Origin: Taenia hydatigena
Lineage: Eukaryota; Platyhelminthes; Cestoda; Cyclophyllidea; Taeniidae
Direction: 5' to 3'
DNA: 64,000 bases
Assembly (NCBI GenBank): GCA_036345935.2
Contig: JADWOT020001870.1
Span: 1-64,000, forward strand
The position numbers and the translations under genes are program-made. Shown one piece after another: positions 1-14,199 of the stretch (within the stretch, counting starts at the first letter, position 1; each line of letters begins with the position of its first letter). A model generated the notes under the pieces. That model had not been told where the DNA came from, did no database searches, and was given only the letters and a program-made list of their open reading frames with translations.

Positions 1-3000
1 TATACCCCTCAACAAAAAGAGAGGTAGCCGAAAACTAGAATACCGTACTATTTTGACACAGTAAGACATCAGCGATACGGGATAATGCTGATGCTCTAAC
101 TTCACCGCTGGAACTATTGCCCAGCCTTCATGACTAAACCTAAGTGTACTTACGATCACTATAAAGCCAAGGTAAAGCAAAGTGCTCTGAAGTAAGGCGA
201 AAGGAACTGAAACATTAGCGTTGTTTATGGCCAACTTGCAGCCAAACGAATTTATTCCACACTACCAGTTGGGTGGTATGTGTCGATTAATGTAGATACT
301 TGCCTGGGCCTTAGCTGAGTGGATGGTTACTGACTACCACTGGTAAGAACTCAAACATTAAAAGGGTAGCACATACCGCTGACATATAAACTCAAATGAC
401 AGTCGCCTAACGACGAAGTTTTGCGGTGATTAATGTAAAGGAGAGGCTATGTGGGTTTATATCATAACGTATGGTCCTGCAAATGTAGTAGAACGTTGGG
501 GTAAAGGGCATCCCAGCCTAAAATGCATAGAGCTGGTGCAACTGCCATCAAGTGTCATCGTTGTCCAAACTTTACTTTTAACCAAACATTAGTCAGTTTG
601 ATGGACAATTGGCCAGCTACTCATTCAATCTACAGGCAATTTAAAGGTTGTTCGTTTGATCAAAATTGATTAAAAGAAAAACAAATTACTCATAACTTAT
701 CACTGTAATTCTCTTCCACTGATAGCATTTGTAACTGTTTTGCGGCTGCAGCTAATATTCAACAGGCAAAATTTAACAAACCTATCCTTAATGTTCCCAA
801 GGAGCGTTATAAAATATGAATCCATTTATTGGAAGGAGAGGACGGTTAGTATTGCAGAATGGTAGCACAAACGATGAACCGCATCAGCAATGCACACATT
901 CGGTGCCTTCACACAAACAAGTAGGAAGGACCAAGATGAAATAAATGGCACAGTGGATATGTGGTGACAATAACTTCACAGCAAAACTAGTCAAAGCACT
1001 TTAAATAGTGTCTCGTTTGCTGGATTCAATGCGCACGCATACTTGCATTACAAACGCAAAAACTGAGTGCGGAATCAAAGTCCTAAATAGAATAGGATTT
1101 AGGAAGGGGCGAACCTTCGTGTGGAATTGCCAACATTGCCTTATTTAAAAGATTAGGTGAGAGTGAGGTGCATCCAAGCACTGCCCATCTAGTTGTGCTC
1201 AAATCAATCCGTTAAGTACAGTTGGACGACTACCGCATTAAAAGTTCTTATCGTTTGAGCTCGACTTTGCCACACCTGTCCAACTGTCCACCCTTGCATG
1301 TAAAGAACCAACTCACCTGCTAGAATCACTCAGCGTTAGTTGTATAAACTATTGTTTAAATCATAAGGTAAAATGATAACATTCGTCTGTCCTACCACCG
1401 ATTGGGCTGTAGCCCCGTTATGTTGCATGGTAGGGTGTCAGCTGATCTGGTACTAGAACCAAATAACCCTGCAGAAGTGTAGGAATGAACATACTGCTAA
1501 TTTAAGAAAGATTATGAAGATTGGTATTGCGCACGCCATCATAGTAAAGACGATTGGTAGTGGACTTCTTGACGTCTCATCCATGTAGGCACCCATTTAA
1601 CTCTATGGTGCGAAGGGAACACACCGTCAAGTCGTCACACAGGTGGTTAATGCATCTTAAGTGAAAGAGGAGCACTGCTGAAAATCTTCTCATAACTTCT
1701 TTTCGTGTCCTTTCATTAAGCTAGCTTGGTAAACTCCAGATAGTGTTCTTCTGGCATAAAAATGAAACCAGTAAATCTAGCAGTTTGCAATTTCACATAA
1801 CTTTGGTTTGCCAGATTACATGGGCTGTATTCCTTTCTTATTTGCAGCTGAAGAGATTCGGTTAGTTATTTGTTGCAGCCGCTTAGCACTAGAACAGATT
1901 TAGTGATCTACCTTAATTTCGCATTTGCCGAGGCAGACAACACCCGTTACCTTTTCTTCACACATAGCAGCCTTCATTATGCATTGAACGTGAGTGCCTG
2001 CAGGCGGCATAACATTTTACTGCAGAGGCTGTTCATATAGTTAGCTACAGGCTCTGTTCGATTGACCCACTATTTAGCAATTCGCATCTATTATGTCGGA
2101 AAAGTCACCATGTCATAATTACTAAAGGTTACATGTGATCATACCAGGTATCGATGCAACATTCTACGCACCCGGGCACGTTGCGGCAGCTCCAAATATT
2201 ACGCCGGCTTGTGAGTTGACCACGTCGCTTTCCACAGAGGAGACACGTCGCACTGTCTACCTGCCTGGTATCACTTATGCTGTACAATGGTTTTGTTATG
2301 GACTGTACAAGCGGTACCAGCTACGCTTAGTGATCATTTCGGCGGAAGCGCCTAGAGAAGAGAGTAAAGTTAAGATTACCAAAGAAATCATTTGAATTAG
2401 ACTTACCCGAATGTACGCCGGGAGAAAATCCTGATACAGGTCACGTGGAGTAGAAGAATCGCGATGATATATTTAGTACAAAAAAATAAAGGTCAATTCA
2501 ATTACTATTTTGACAACGATACCTGGCTACTTCCTGTTTGCCTGTGTTTGCTAATGCAAGAAGTCCCCCAATTCATGAGTTTGGTGTTTAATTCGGTTTT
2601 TAAGTAAATTGCTATAAGAGATGAAATGCGCAACCTGCGGTTGACAGCCGCAGCGTACGTTAGCGGCTAATCAACCAAGAACACATTCAAAGGATTGGTT
2701 AGTCCAATTTATAAGGAACATGTGTCGTCATTGAAGTTTATCCGTTAAATCTGGAAAATATTTCCAGCATAAATTTTTAGAATTTACCTCCAGAACATGT
2801 GTTAATCTACTAGCTGACAGCCGCACACATTGGAATGCCTTACGAAATCCTGGACGAGGAGGATTCACCTATGGCGTTGTCTGCATCACCGTGCTTCGTC
2901 CCCGCGACTTATTTGACTTACTTCATCTTAACATCTAGCTAGCTCTTCTACAAAAATTGCATTAAGTTTGGTTAACAAATGTGGATTTCTGTGTTTTCAG

Positions 3001-6000
3001 CCTGATTTGTTTTAGTTTGCTTTGTCTTAAGCTGCTTTACCTTCCGAGTTCGGTTGCAACACCTGTACCTCGTCATTGTAAAACTGCTAAACCATTATTG
3101 CTTAAGTAGTAGTGACCTTCACATTGCGATTCCACGCGGGCATTCTTATTGCACGATGCAATACAAGACGTTTATTCTTCACCTGCTTAGAGAGGGCACA
3201 GCAGCAAAAGACATGAAAGGAACATACCAAGTGCTGAAGAGGTAGGTGCATTTAGCACAACGAATATGCGAATGGCGCAACTGGTGAGAATAGTAATAAT
3301 GATAATGCATAGGATAAGACTGTAGCTTTGGTGCTTCATCACTATCAGCAGAGCACTAACTAGAATTAAAACCACCACATTATTGGTCACAGCATTCAGC
3401 ACTATCGAACCCTCCACCAAGGAAAGAAAAGAGGGCACCTAGGCATGCATTGTTGTGCAAATGGCTCATGTTTTCTTGTCTTGGGTTTCGATGTAAAAAA
3501 TATTAAACAAGACCGAGTAAAGCAATTGCAACAATTATATTGTACTTTTGCGCCCCACTTCTCGAGATACTCGAGTCTCCAATGAACACAGACCCACGCA
3601 TTCTATCCATGCATAAGGTCTCGTAGCTGATTTCATTTTTGCGAAATAAAATAGCCATACAAACTGTGTTTTGAGGTAAACCGAGAAAATCCAAAGTACG
3701 TCTGGCAAGTGAAACTGTAAATATGGCATTTCGTCATCTCTGTACATCATTGCGTATTTCACTTTGAACTAGAGCATGGAGACTTGATGCCATCCTACTA
3801 AACCGATTATTTCTAAGCCAATTTTATTTATTCGTATGCCCTAACTTTGCCTTTTGACAAGGGCATTCCTAATTTAAGCAGTCTTTCAAGATTTAATCTG
3901 CATTGCAAAAAAGCCTGCATTTTGTTCTGCAATCTACCATTTGTTCATGCTTGATATCATCAGTTTCTAGGTCCCATCGCAATCGCTTAAAGCGAATTCC
4001 TATCTAGTCCTACATTTGTAACGCTGTAAATGTTAGACTGCATTATAAACAAGCAGATATTCTGCTTCTACGACAAACCTGCTAATTACAGCACGCTACA
4101 AACGAAACGCAAGTAGTGGGTTAGGAGTCATTTCTCAGTAATGTTGACAGCGCGAGTGTAAAGACTGGTGATGAGGCTAATGGTGACGGTGAGAATGTGG
4201 GCAACTAGGCCAAGGCAATGGCCTGCAAATTAGGCAATGGTTTGGTACGGAATTCCAAGAGCGGAGTTGGCGTGCAACAGCCCACTGTTTGCTGGCACGA
4301 TTTCGCTACTGGCAACGCCGTACTAATACCACAAGGGTAATGTTACGCTTTTACGGCATTCATGGTAATAATGCATTATCCGTTAGTGTCATATGTACGT
4401 GGTACCTGCACATGGTCAGTACAAACTAACAGCCTGCACCAAGCCATGTGACACACTGGTAGGTTGGGCCTCGTCTTCAAATATTAAAGTGGGTGTCTGA
4501 CGCTATTTGATAAAAGGGATTGGCGTTGTTTGGCAATCGAATCCTGTGAAGTGAATGGAACACTAAACCTGCAGCATTAAGTCTCACAGTAATGCATTGG
4601 CGGACTGCATGGCAAAGCAAATCAGCCGGACCAGATCTCCATGATCCATCCCATTTTTAACGATTTGAACCATGGAAGCCATAAGCCAATTGTCATGTTA
4701 CTCAGTGGTTGTTTAATGATAGATAATAGTTAGGCTTTACTACAAACGCTGGATGTTGCGCCATTGAGATGAAGGTATAATGTGAATTGAGAAACCGATC
4801 ACGGCGGCAAAAATTATTGCATTATTGCAAACCTTTTTGCGCATATGGTATAGACCGCATATAAACTTAGCCACCATAGAGTCGTGACACCAAAACAGAT
4901 GCAATCTCAATGTCTAATACTGTGGTATTAATGTTATAAAGATTGATATCTTCCTTAAATAAAGAAATGCCATCGAGCCACGTTATTAGCCCTAGTATTC
5001 CTCCACATTCACTAGGAATGCAGCTCAATCTCAGACATATATTAAACAGATGACCGTAAGTGAAGTAGACTAATGTGCTCATAGCTGTCTAGTCTATAAA
5101 AGTCTAATTTTTGGTAATCCTTTTGGACAAAACATTTGAAGCAAAGAGAAACAAGGGGTACGCGGACTCACAGCAATACGGCCTTTTAACCGTCGTGCCA
5201 TGAACACCAAAAACATTTGCTGCAGTAGTAAGATGCCTGTCTGCATAATGGCATTTGCTACATGCCTAAAATTCATCTTTGTCTAGATTTGACTGCCACG
5301 AGTTTCTACAACTCTGCAAGATGAGTTAAGTCGGATGTTTCGGTCCCCGTCAGCATACTCTCCCAGTGTCATTTAAATGCTTACTGCTTGTTGCCTGCCT
5401 TAAAGGAACAATATTAAGCAAATGAAAGTTTAAAATCTGGTTTCAACTAAGTACAACTTTGCGAAAACATAATGGCGTCCTACAAACTCTACATTTCCCA
5501 CCGCCTCCTCAACCAACGTTGGCCATGTGATTTGCACCATGAAGGAAGCGATGGCATTGCCGAGATAGTGTGACCTACCAAAAGTGCTCAAAAAGACCCA
5601 TTGCTCTTTAGCCTAGGAATGAATGAAGCAGAAGAATTATTTTACCAGCAATCAGAGCAGATGCCGAGGAGTATGTGCAGCAGTGCTGGTGGGATGAGTC
5701 TTGAATAAGCCCTTTTACCTATGGAACATATAATGCCACATTTATTGAATGAGACAGTTTGTGCAACTGACTGCAATAAAAGGTTGCAAATTAAAACGCT
5801 GCAATGGAATATTTACTCAGTACTCTCTTATAATCCTAAAGGTCGACACAATTTTTCTTGATTTGCTTTCATAGATAATCATCGGACCTAACCGCCAAAT
5901 GTCAAGCTAACCTCACCTTCAGCAATTTGTGGTACACACAAGAGAACAGCGAATTTATGTTAGTTCGACTTGCAGAACGGCAAGCACACTTTACTCCGAC

Positions 6001-7104
6001 TACACAGAATTCACCTCTACCGGAAATTAATCCTTCTTTAGGCAAGCAACTATGTAGCATGCCACGATTAGGTCTAATAAACTCCGATAGTATTGCAGGG
6101 ATGTTTCATTTTCTTCCAAAATATTGCCGAAGGTTAACAAAACAAAGACTAAAGCAGTAGGACTAGCATCAGGTTATTGCTAAGTACGAAGGCTAAACCA
6201 AGACTAATCTAAAAATAAAACTGCTTTAAAATGATCATTGAGCGTAAAGGAATAAGGCAAACTGTCGTATAAAGTGATGGAAATTGGAAGCAAGCAAGCA
6301 ATTTGTCAGCCATTGTTTGCCATTTCCCCTTGGAATCTTGCCTGTTTGCGGTATCTCGGGAAAAGAGTAAAGAGGATGTCAGCAGATACGGCCTCGAGAA
6401 GAACAGCACAGGTGAGCTCCGTTACATCTCTAGTGATTAATGCTTTGCTTATTCTCCAAAACACCTGCAGTTTTGGGCACATCTAGTTAGCCAGTGAAGA
6501 CGCCTGTTGACTGACACTTAGCAAAGCTTCTTGTTTTTCGTCGTACATGCACATATTCCTCTAAATCAAAATCTTCCATGCGCTACGCGTCAACTTAAAT
6601 GAAGTGTTGCTCTGAAAATAGGAAATTGTTTGATGCCTTTAAGGGTTCTCATCATCTCGCTAATGGAATCGAAACGTTAGAAAATTGGAATTGAATGGTA
6701 CGACTTGAACGCCTAAATGGATGGGGTAACAGTGCATTCGCTTGACGTCCATTACACCTGATTCTCCAAGCTTTTTGTCCAGTTGTGTTCCTTTACAGAC
6801 ACTTCTTGTCAGCTGCAGGACTTGAGGCAATATGCAGGAAACTGCACACCGTAACCGTCTAGAAAATATGCCAAGACACCACTTAGTGATTAGACGGCCC
6901 CTCCCACATCCTAGAAGGCTAAGTCAGGATTGCACTCAAGGTAGCGTGTGTAGAAATAGACTAGAGAAAGAGACCAGTAATAAGTTATTTCAAATCGCAC
7001 GTTATGTGGATGAGTTTTGTTAGTAACATCTATCACTGACGCATTCGCATGTGCACCAGCGTTTCGAAGCAAACAAACCGCTTGTCCATGCATGCAGCTG
7101 CATT

Positions 7105-7121
7105 AAAATAAATAAATAAAT
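7105..7121. repeat. (AAAT)n microsatellite
   Basis: Four tandem AAAT-type units. This is simple sequence with no other signal around it. Confidence 0.8.
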
Positions 7122-10100
7122 CAACAGCTTGTAACTTCATGTGTTTGGTGTATTTGTACCTTCGGAGAAGGCATACGCATCCAAGGGCTCACTACAGCTT
7201 TAGAATTGGGCGTGTTTTAGCTAAACCGAATAATTGTACGTTAACGGTTAGTGTAGAAGCGAATATTATGCAACCTTGAAACTGTTTTTGGAGCAATTAT
7301 TTGCAAACGCATGCTCGTGTTGCCATTTCTGTGGTAAAAATGCATACGCGCATGTGAAACCAATTTCGCTGTCACCTTCATTATTCGTGTTAAGAACTGG
7401 CAAGAAGCCAATTTATCGTGCGCACAAATATTAGCTTACAAGAGCAATTTTGGCCACCACTAGTTCTTTATTTACAGTTCGTTTCTATGAGCATATACCA
7501 AGTACAATTGTAATTTATCCTCTCCACTTTCAGAGGAGAACACCCAGCTAGTGATTAGGCCTTAGGCATTCCAAGGTAGAATGCGGTGGTATTTGAGTCA
7601 GATAAAGCACTTTAACTCCATTCGTTGATGTTATTCGGTACCTTGATGCATTTATGATTGTATAATTCACCACCAGTTGTAAACAGCGTTCTCAGATAGC
7701 GATTTTTTACAAAAAGTCTGCAGGGCAGCATAATGAATGGACATGGCGATTCGGCAGGACACACCTCTGTTGAGACCCACCATGGCGAGCAAATAATGGA
7801 GAAATATAAGACCTTGTTGTCGGCATGGGCAGCGTGTTCATAAACTCCTCTATCGATTCCTCCTCAGACACTTTCTTAACCAATAATCAGAGATGTTTTT
7901 AGGCTTCGTTGAGGTTTTCTTGCTGGCCACAAGTCTCTTCTCACATTTTGTCATACCTTATAGCATGATGGCACAAAATAATAGAGATTTTTAGAAATAA
8001 GCCTTTTTTCTGCCTTCTATTTGGAAACCATCGTGAAGAAGTTCACCTATGATCACTGGCTGCTTAAGTGTACGAGTGACTAAGAAAGGGGTGAAAGGCG
8101 CTTTTTTGCTTTTAGCGATGTCACTAGATCTTCACATGATTTTACCCTTCTTGCAAACCACCAGAACTAAAATAAAACCTTTGTTTTAAATGGCAGGTGA
8201 GGAGAAAACGAGAACTGGCTTGAAGGCGGTAGCGCGGATGTGCGATGGAGAGAAGAAAAAGGCAACACAAGCAGGGTTGGAAGAAATCAGAATGAAGCGG
8301 AGGGTGTGTTTATAAAGAAAACATTAAGAAGTGAGGACTTGATATCTAACAAAGACAGGAATTAAAGGAGCTGGACGGACCTCAAAAAGAGGTAGACCTG
8401 GATTCGTCGAAGGATAAGAAATGTCATTTTTTCGCAAGCATCCTTTTGCTTTCATCGTTTGCATCAATTTCCTATATCGTTGCACGTTTTGCTTTTCTCT
8501 TTTCTCACCACTTTTATTCGCATTTTATTATTTCTTTTTACTTTTCATGAATTGAATGATTTATCTAATTTTTCGCTGCGGTTGCAAAGCAGCGGCAGGA
8601 GAATGGGCGCATGCAGAAGGAGAGACTAAAATGAATAGCGAATAAAGGAATCATGAGTACCGAATAAGAAGTTATGCCTCCTCGTTGCTTGTTAACATTA
8701 CCATCTGGCGTCATCAATCCTTAATCGAATTCAAGACTTCTCCCAATCTTTTGCTATTCTAGGGAAGAAGTCGTATACTTCGTAGAGTAAATGCAGCACC
8801 GCGACAACCATGACTGACACTTTTGACCTGTTAGTTAACGATGCTCCTTCTCTTTTGTTACATAGGCTAATCGCCTTTTTAAAATTAGGCCATTGTATAC
8901 GCACGAGTCGCAGTGTTACTGGAGCAAAGCAGTGATTTGTGGCATGCTGACATGCCCGTTGCAAGCAGATTGATAATTCCGAACTAGCAAAACGACATCT
9001 TGATGTCGCCATCAATGTCGGCTTGTGGACGAGCATTTGCGCACAGCACTGTGCTGTAATCTTCACTGTGAAAGTTAGAGTCTAATCCAGCATATCAGGC
9101 TTGAGTCGACCTATTATTTTACGTACACCTGTTTCTCCACTTATTTATTTTGTTTCGAGTTTTAATTACCGCTGCTTTTACTTCTCCCCTCCCAGTGAGG
9201 CGCGGTAGCTGCTAAAAGTGAGGTGGATCTTCTGTCAACGGCGCCGTTTCCGAAAGGATGAGTTTGACCTTAATATTGATGTGTGCATTTATTTTCCATC
9301 TCGCGTTTCATTTTCTGGCACAATACTAAAATGGTTCACATTTCAGTCGTTCTGCTGCTCTATTCTGTGCACTGTTTTTGTCATACCGGTAAAGGCGTGT
9401 TTTAATTCTTTTGCGAAATCATAAGATTTTGCCGGTAGCAGTACAAATAACAGTTTTTAATTAAACCACCAGCCATTGGAGTCCAGCGTCTTTTCCGTTA
9501 TTTTTTGTTCAACTTAATGTGTATAAGGGCAGCAATAAAGAAGCACAATAGTAAAACCGTATTTGCGCAGGCATAATTTTATAAGATTATAAGGACATCC
9601 GCTGTCATTATGCACAGCAAAATAAGGACCGCCTTTGATTTTGATCGACGTCCTGGCATTGGTATCACTTCAGCACATAAAAGGACACCATTTTTTCCAC
9701 TATGAAAATATTTTGAGAGATTTGTCGTTAACTCTGCCGATGAGACAACTCCATTTGACAAAATTTCGTGAGGTAGGCCAGAAAGTACAATTCCCAAAAC
9801 AACCTTTACTGGTAAGGTTTAAGCGAGACCTCAAAGATTTTTTTATTAGATGGCATGCAATCGTCTCCATCATTAGTCTACTGGCCACAATGTTATTCAC
9901 ACGGAATTCGTGGAGAACAAATGTTGTTTTTAAATTTTGACTTCTTTAACACAACCTAGATGACGTTGAGTCATGCCATCCTGATGCGCGGTGCAGGTCA
10001 GCTGCCTGTAGATGATATGGGCCACTTACACGTGAGGCCCTTTTTCTGATGCGGGAAATGATATTTCTAACGGTAGTGCAAAAGTATTGCTGCACTTATG

Positions 10101-10862
10101 CCGCACAAAATTGTGATTGACTTGCGCAATTGGTGACAAGTATCAAATGGTAAATAACAAAGCTTTTTATGAAGCAAACCACAAAGCCTTAATGGACCCG
10201 ATTTCGTTAGTCCAGAATGCTTGTTATTATGCTATTATATTACTGTATCACTACGACGATTAGATCTAAGAATGGAGGGCATCGTTTCGCATATTCCATC
10301 CCATTGCACAGTAATTGCATTTAGCAGTGATTTATGTATTTTCACCATTCTGATGTGAATGCTCTACAGGAATGCAATCTTGATTCTGCGCAGTTTAACA
10401 ATGAAACAATTCCAGATTAAGGCTGCTGTGAGGTCTCGCATCAAGACGTTGTGACTGACATCGTGTAATACTAAAGCACCAGTTTGCAAGAGCATGCGTG
10501 CAATGTTTATTTCAATGCCAGCTAGCTAAACAAGTTAGATTGATACGACTACTCCTGCGATTACGCTCAGTTGCCTCGGCAGACTGTTTCTTGACGTGTT
10601 CCTCATTGTAGCATTCAAAATAAGAGGAATGGCACTCAAAGTTATTACCGCCAATTCATCAACTAAACCAAAGCAATGCACATCCCTAGTGGGCATGTTA
10701 GAGAATCACAACATGCATGTAACAAAATATACCTCTATAAGATCCTCATATATGTCACAGAGCGCAAAACCATGCAGATTTACGCATCCTATTTTACACA
10801 AGACCGTTATTCTGCCTATATTCCTCAAAGGAACGTTTCTCGGGCTAAAATGCAGAACTTAT

Positions 10863-10880
10863 ATATATGTATACATATAT
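10863..10880. repeat. 18-bp perfect AT-rich palindrome
   Basis: The sequence ATATATGTATACATATAT equals its own reverse complement. It lies in gene-free DNA, so it is most likely simple-sequence noise, though it could extrude a cruciform. Confidence 0.7.
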
Positions 10881-11689
10881 TAGTCGCATTCTTTTGATTG
10901 CAAACTAAGATTTCCCTTAATGCACCTCTTTAATGCTGTAAAAAGATTGCTTTGGATCTTTACATGACCGCAAAGTAACTTTTTTATTCTTAAAAATTAT
11001 CGGCCGCTTTTGGCTTTCCGTTAAGTTCGTGGTTTGTCAATTCGTATTATTACCTACAAGCTGCTTCCCCTTCGCTGTGGATATTATATCTTCATTTAGG
11101 TGGATACGTCACTTAGGCCAGCATGCAGCATGATTTGTAGCTGAAAGGAATACCTTGTAAGTCCCGAAGTAAGGCATCCTCGTTACGGCAAAATGGCATG
11201 ATCCGAGCATTTCTGACCATGTCAAGATCCTGCCTCTTCTACCGAAACCGCTATATGTCGATTTTGGCAGAACCCACCTCGAGATTGTATGGCTAGCAGG
11301 CCGTAGAACATACTCGAAAAGATTGCGTACCCCAGTTAATAACAAAATACAGGGAGCATGGCTCTATTCTGCGATTTGTAATGCATGAGTATAGGTGATC
11401 ATTTGCATTTGCACGGGGTTTGTCGGATATTTTGACATTAGACGAATCTGCCGGCCCTCCTAATCTGCAATCAGTAAATAGAGTTTATCAGTGATGCAGA
11501 ATTATCAACTCTGGTGGATTTAGCTTTTTGAATAGTGGATTTGGAAGCGCTTCGCGTTTGAGTTTTATGCACCAGTTCTAAACAGTGCAAACTAATTTTT
11601 AAAATGCACAGATAACTTTCTTTACGCAAAGCAAGAAATATCCAATTTAAGTTCCGAGGTTGAGATCGGCTTACGAGTTCGGCACCACG

Positions 11690-11990
11690 AAGGTCGTAAA
11701 TGATATCCGGTTACTGAAATTCATAAGAAATGAGCCAAGGTCAGGACACGCAGAGGCCCAAAAGTGGGACAGTAGAAATTCTGTGTCAAGTGAGAGATGC
11801 CCGATGGTCTCGTATAAAGGCTTTTCGTTCTTTTGAAGGGGCAAAAGAACTGTCAGAGCAGAAACACGTGGCTCCAGATGCCCCAAGCGAATGTTCTAAA
11901 GATGAGATAGACGACGAGAGAAGGTTAATTTAGTCACTTATGACCAACTCGGGAGAAGAGGCTAATTTTCTTGAGAAGATAAAGGTAAAT
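11690..11990 (-). repeat. decayed duplicate of the 13.5-13.8 kb segment
   Basis: This segment aligns base by base with 13,530-13,800 in the same orientation. Shared landmarks on the plus strand are a GAGCCAA..GGTCA start, a block reading DERRL in one frame, and similar spacing throughout. The neighbouring part of the 13.5 kb segment is a minus-strand relic of the homeobox exon, so this is probably a further, more decayed member of that family. No intact frame survives on the minus strand. The plus-strand 67-codon open frame here is also partly mirrored in the duplicate, so I cannot say which strand was coding. Confidence 0.45.
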
Positions 11991-13529
11991 ACCCAATTTT
12001 ATTAAGTATCCCATGTCTCTTAACATCAATGGTGACTTCTTCACCGATATCGTTTCGTATTTAGCATTAGAAGATGCTCAAGAACAATGACACCCGAACA
12101 ACTTACATGTGTGGTGGGAATGTCATTAAGAATCCCTTAGTACCTGATCGGGCGACGTAGATAAGGTGCCTCGTGGATTTGCTCTGTACGCGGCTGCGGT
12201 TTAAAGCCATGCAAAATAGATGCCCATTATAAGGAAGTTTGTGTGCCAGCGCAGTATTCTCTTCGTCTAAGATAACTTTTCTAATTACTTCGGCTAAATT
12301 CTTGTTCTACATTATTGTGGAAGGCTAAAAGTACGCCGCTAGTAAATACAAATATATTGAGTGTAAAGGTGTGTAACAACTTGGATGGGATGCACTAACA
12401 CCTCCTGCGTTGTAAGCTACCCGACAAATTTAGCCAGAAAATCCTGGTAGGTTTAGGAACAAGTGAAGTCCAATTCTCAAAACAGGTATATAGCGATCTC
12501 CATTGCGATTCGAGCATACCTGTGATAGAGTGCAAGGAAGCAGCCACTGCTTGAAATAATGAGAACACTTGTCCGAGTCCGAATCCTACTCTTGAGTTTT
12601 ACCCTCATTGCAATCTTCGGGTCGAAATTATGTCTTGCCGTCACTGAGCGCACTCCTTAAGACTCGCATTGACTAATAGCTTGTAATACGGCAGTTTGAG
12701 TCGAAATAAGAATTGCATCTAGAATATGAAAGCAAATAAGCATGGCTGCATTTTTAAGTTTTGAGCAGAGAGCACTTTGCTGCCATTTACAATAAGTTCG
12801 AAATCAAAACGCAAAGTTCTTGATCTTTTTATTGCAGCTTTGGTAAGGAGGGTAGTAAATTGAGGGGGCCTTGGTATGTTAGGTGAGGGGACCTGTCAAT
12901 CAGCCAGCTCGGATGAATCAGAACTGAGGCGCACGGTGAAGAATGTGCATTTGTGCACAAACCTATTTGAATGCGAATTATTTAGGACTGTTTGAAGCCG
13001 CCACATTCAGTGATGACTTTGCTTGATCTCCAAATCGGTGATTTGGTTACCCGTTGCACTAAAGCGGCAATAAGAAAAAGAACAATGGATGCGTAAAACA
13101 CTCTTCGTGATTATCCCGTACCTTAAAATCTGCTGTTTGCTGCTTTAGACACTAGAGACAGTCTCATTAGTGTCATCAAAGCACTTTCAATAATTAAAAC
13201 TGCACAAAATGTGTCAAATGGTTCAGTATGTAACTAGCTTGAGAAATCCACTTCAAAAGTCAGTAAGAATAGTTTCAACAGCATAACACAGCCCTTTTAA
13301 TCTGCCGGTTTTAAGCTGCTTAGTTTCGTACGTATTGAGCCTGTGAAAACTATACGTTTTATTTTACGTACCAGCCCTTAACTGTGCAAGCTTTTATATC
13401 AAACCAGCAGGGTACTATTAAACTGCAAAAGTTTTAAGTCATTTTAGCTGAAGCAAAAATGTGCTCACTGTGAGTGAAGTTGACCTACAAGATCAGCGTT
13501 TCAAAGGTTGCAAATGATGTTTGGCCAAT
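11991..13529. other. no gene seen
   Basis: About 1.5 kb between two duplicated segments. I see no exon-like block, repeat or RNA gene. Confidence 0.5.
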
Positions 13530-13593
13530 AAAATTTGAAAGAATTGAGCCAATTCAAGGTCACGAAGAGACTAGGAGGTAAAGGAGTTACAAC

Positions 13594-13990
13594 CTATAAA
13601 TGCATTAAAATAGGGATACCTAGTGGACCTGTATAAAGCCTTGTTTGCAGTTTTAAAGCCCTAAAGGAAGCGCTGGAGTAGAAAGTCGTAGCCTCAGATC
13701 CTTTGAGTGGAAGTTTTGAAGAGGAGATGGAAGACGAGAGAAGGCTAAGCGAAGCACTTATTATCAACTTAAAGGGCGTTGGGAAGGCCGGCAAAGTAGT
13801 AGCAGATTGAGGTTTTCCTGAGCTTTTACCCTGCTTTGGAGGTGAAGATAGTTCCATGCAGGATGTATGCTGTAGTACAGACTTCGTAGGGCTAGCCGGT
13901 AAGCTATTCGAAAATACTAGATCTACTTAAGTTTGTTAGAAGAAACTTGGCAAAATAAAATCGTAAGGCAATATTGACCCTTTCACTGAA
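13594..13990 (-). pseudogene. NK-like homeobox gene relic (exon 2 fragment)
   Basis: The minus strand reads a serine/proline/glutamine-rich stretch that matches exon 2 of the homeobox gene at 28.9-29.7 kb. The shared core is the S-P-P-K-Q-G motif followed by a Gln/Ala/Thr stretch, P-A-(F/I)-P and a Leu/Ser-rich segment. At nucleotide level the match continues upstream on the minus strand through GGCTAGC..CTACA(A/G)CA..CATCCT. No TN-like exon, homeodomain or splice sites were found with it, and upstream sequence carries stops. It is therefore a fragment of a duplicated gene, in the opposite orientation to the two later copies and about 15 kb away from them. Confidence 0.65.
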
Positions 13991-14170
13991 TCATCCACCA
14001 TTATTGCAGATACGATTTGTCAGCAGGCGGGTAAGACAGTGAAAGATCAACCAGCAATTGATCCAAGTACGACTTAGCTGGATTCGTACCTTTGCGAGAT
14101 TTCCTGTTTTCTCATGTTTATTCGTGGAAGGGAAACACAGCATCACTTACGTGAGTAAATCTCAAATCAA
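13900..14170. repeat. low-copy repeat shared with 20.40-20.59 kb
   Basis: Landmarks in order: TTTGTTAG, a (C/T)AATTGA(T/G) block, CTGGATTC(G/C)TACCTT, a GAG(A/G)TT(T/C)C block, GGAAGGGAA and TTACGTGAG. All recur in the same order at 20,400-20,590. The block directly adjoins the homeobox relic, so it may be flank or intron of the same duplicated gene. It is decayed and has no terminal repeats. Confidence 0.5.
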
Positions 14171-14199
14171 TATGTCCTTCTTTTTTTACAAATCTTACT

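Larger units (their letters stand above)
1..11650. other. gene-poor sequence, no gene recognised
   Basis: I read both strands of this stretch and found no open frame resembling a known family, no convincing exon chain and no RNA gene. The longest open frames are about 100-110 codons, which is expected by chance in AT-rich DNA of this length. Minor simple sequence is listed separately. It may be intergenic or deep intronic. Confidence 0.6.
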
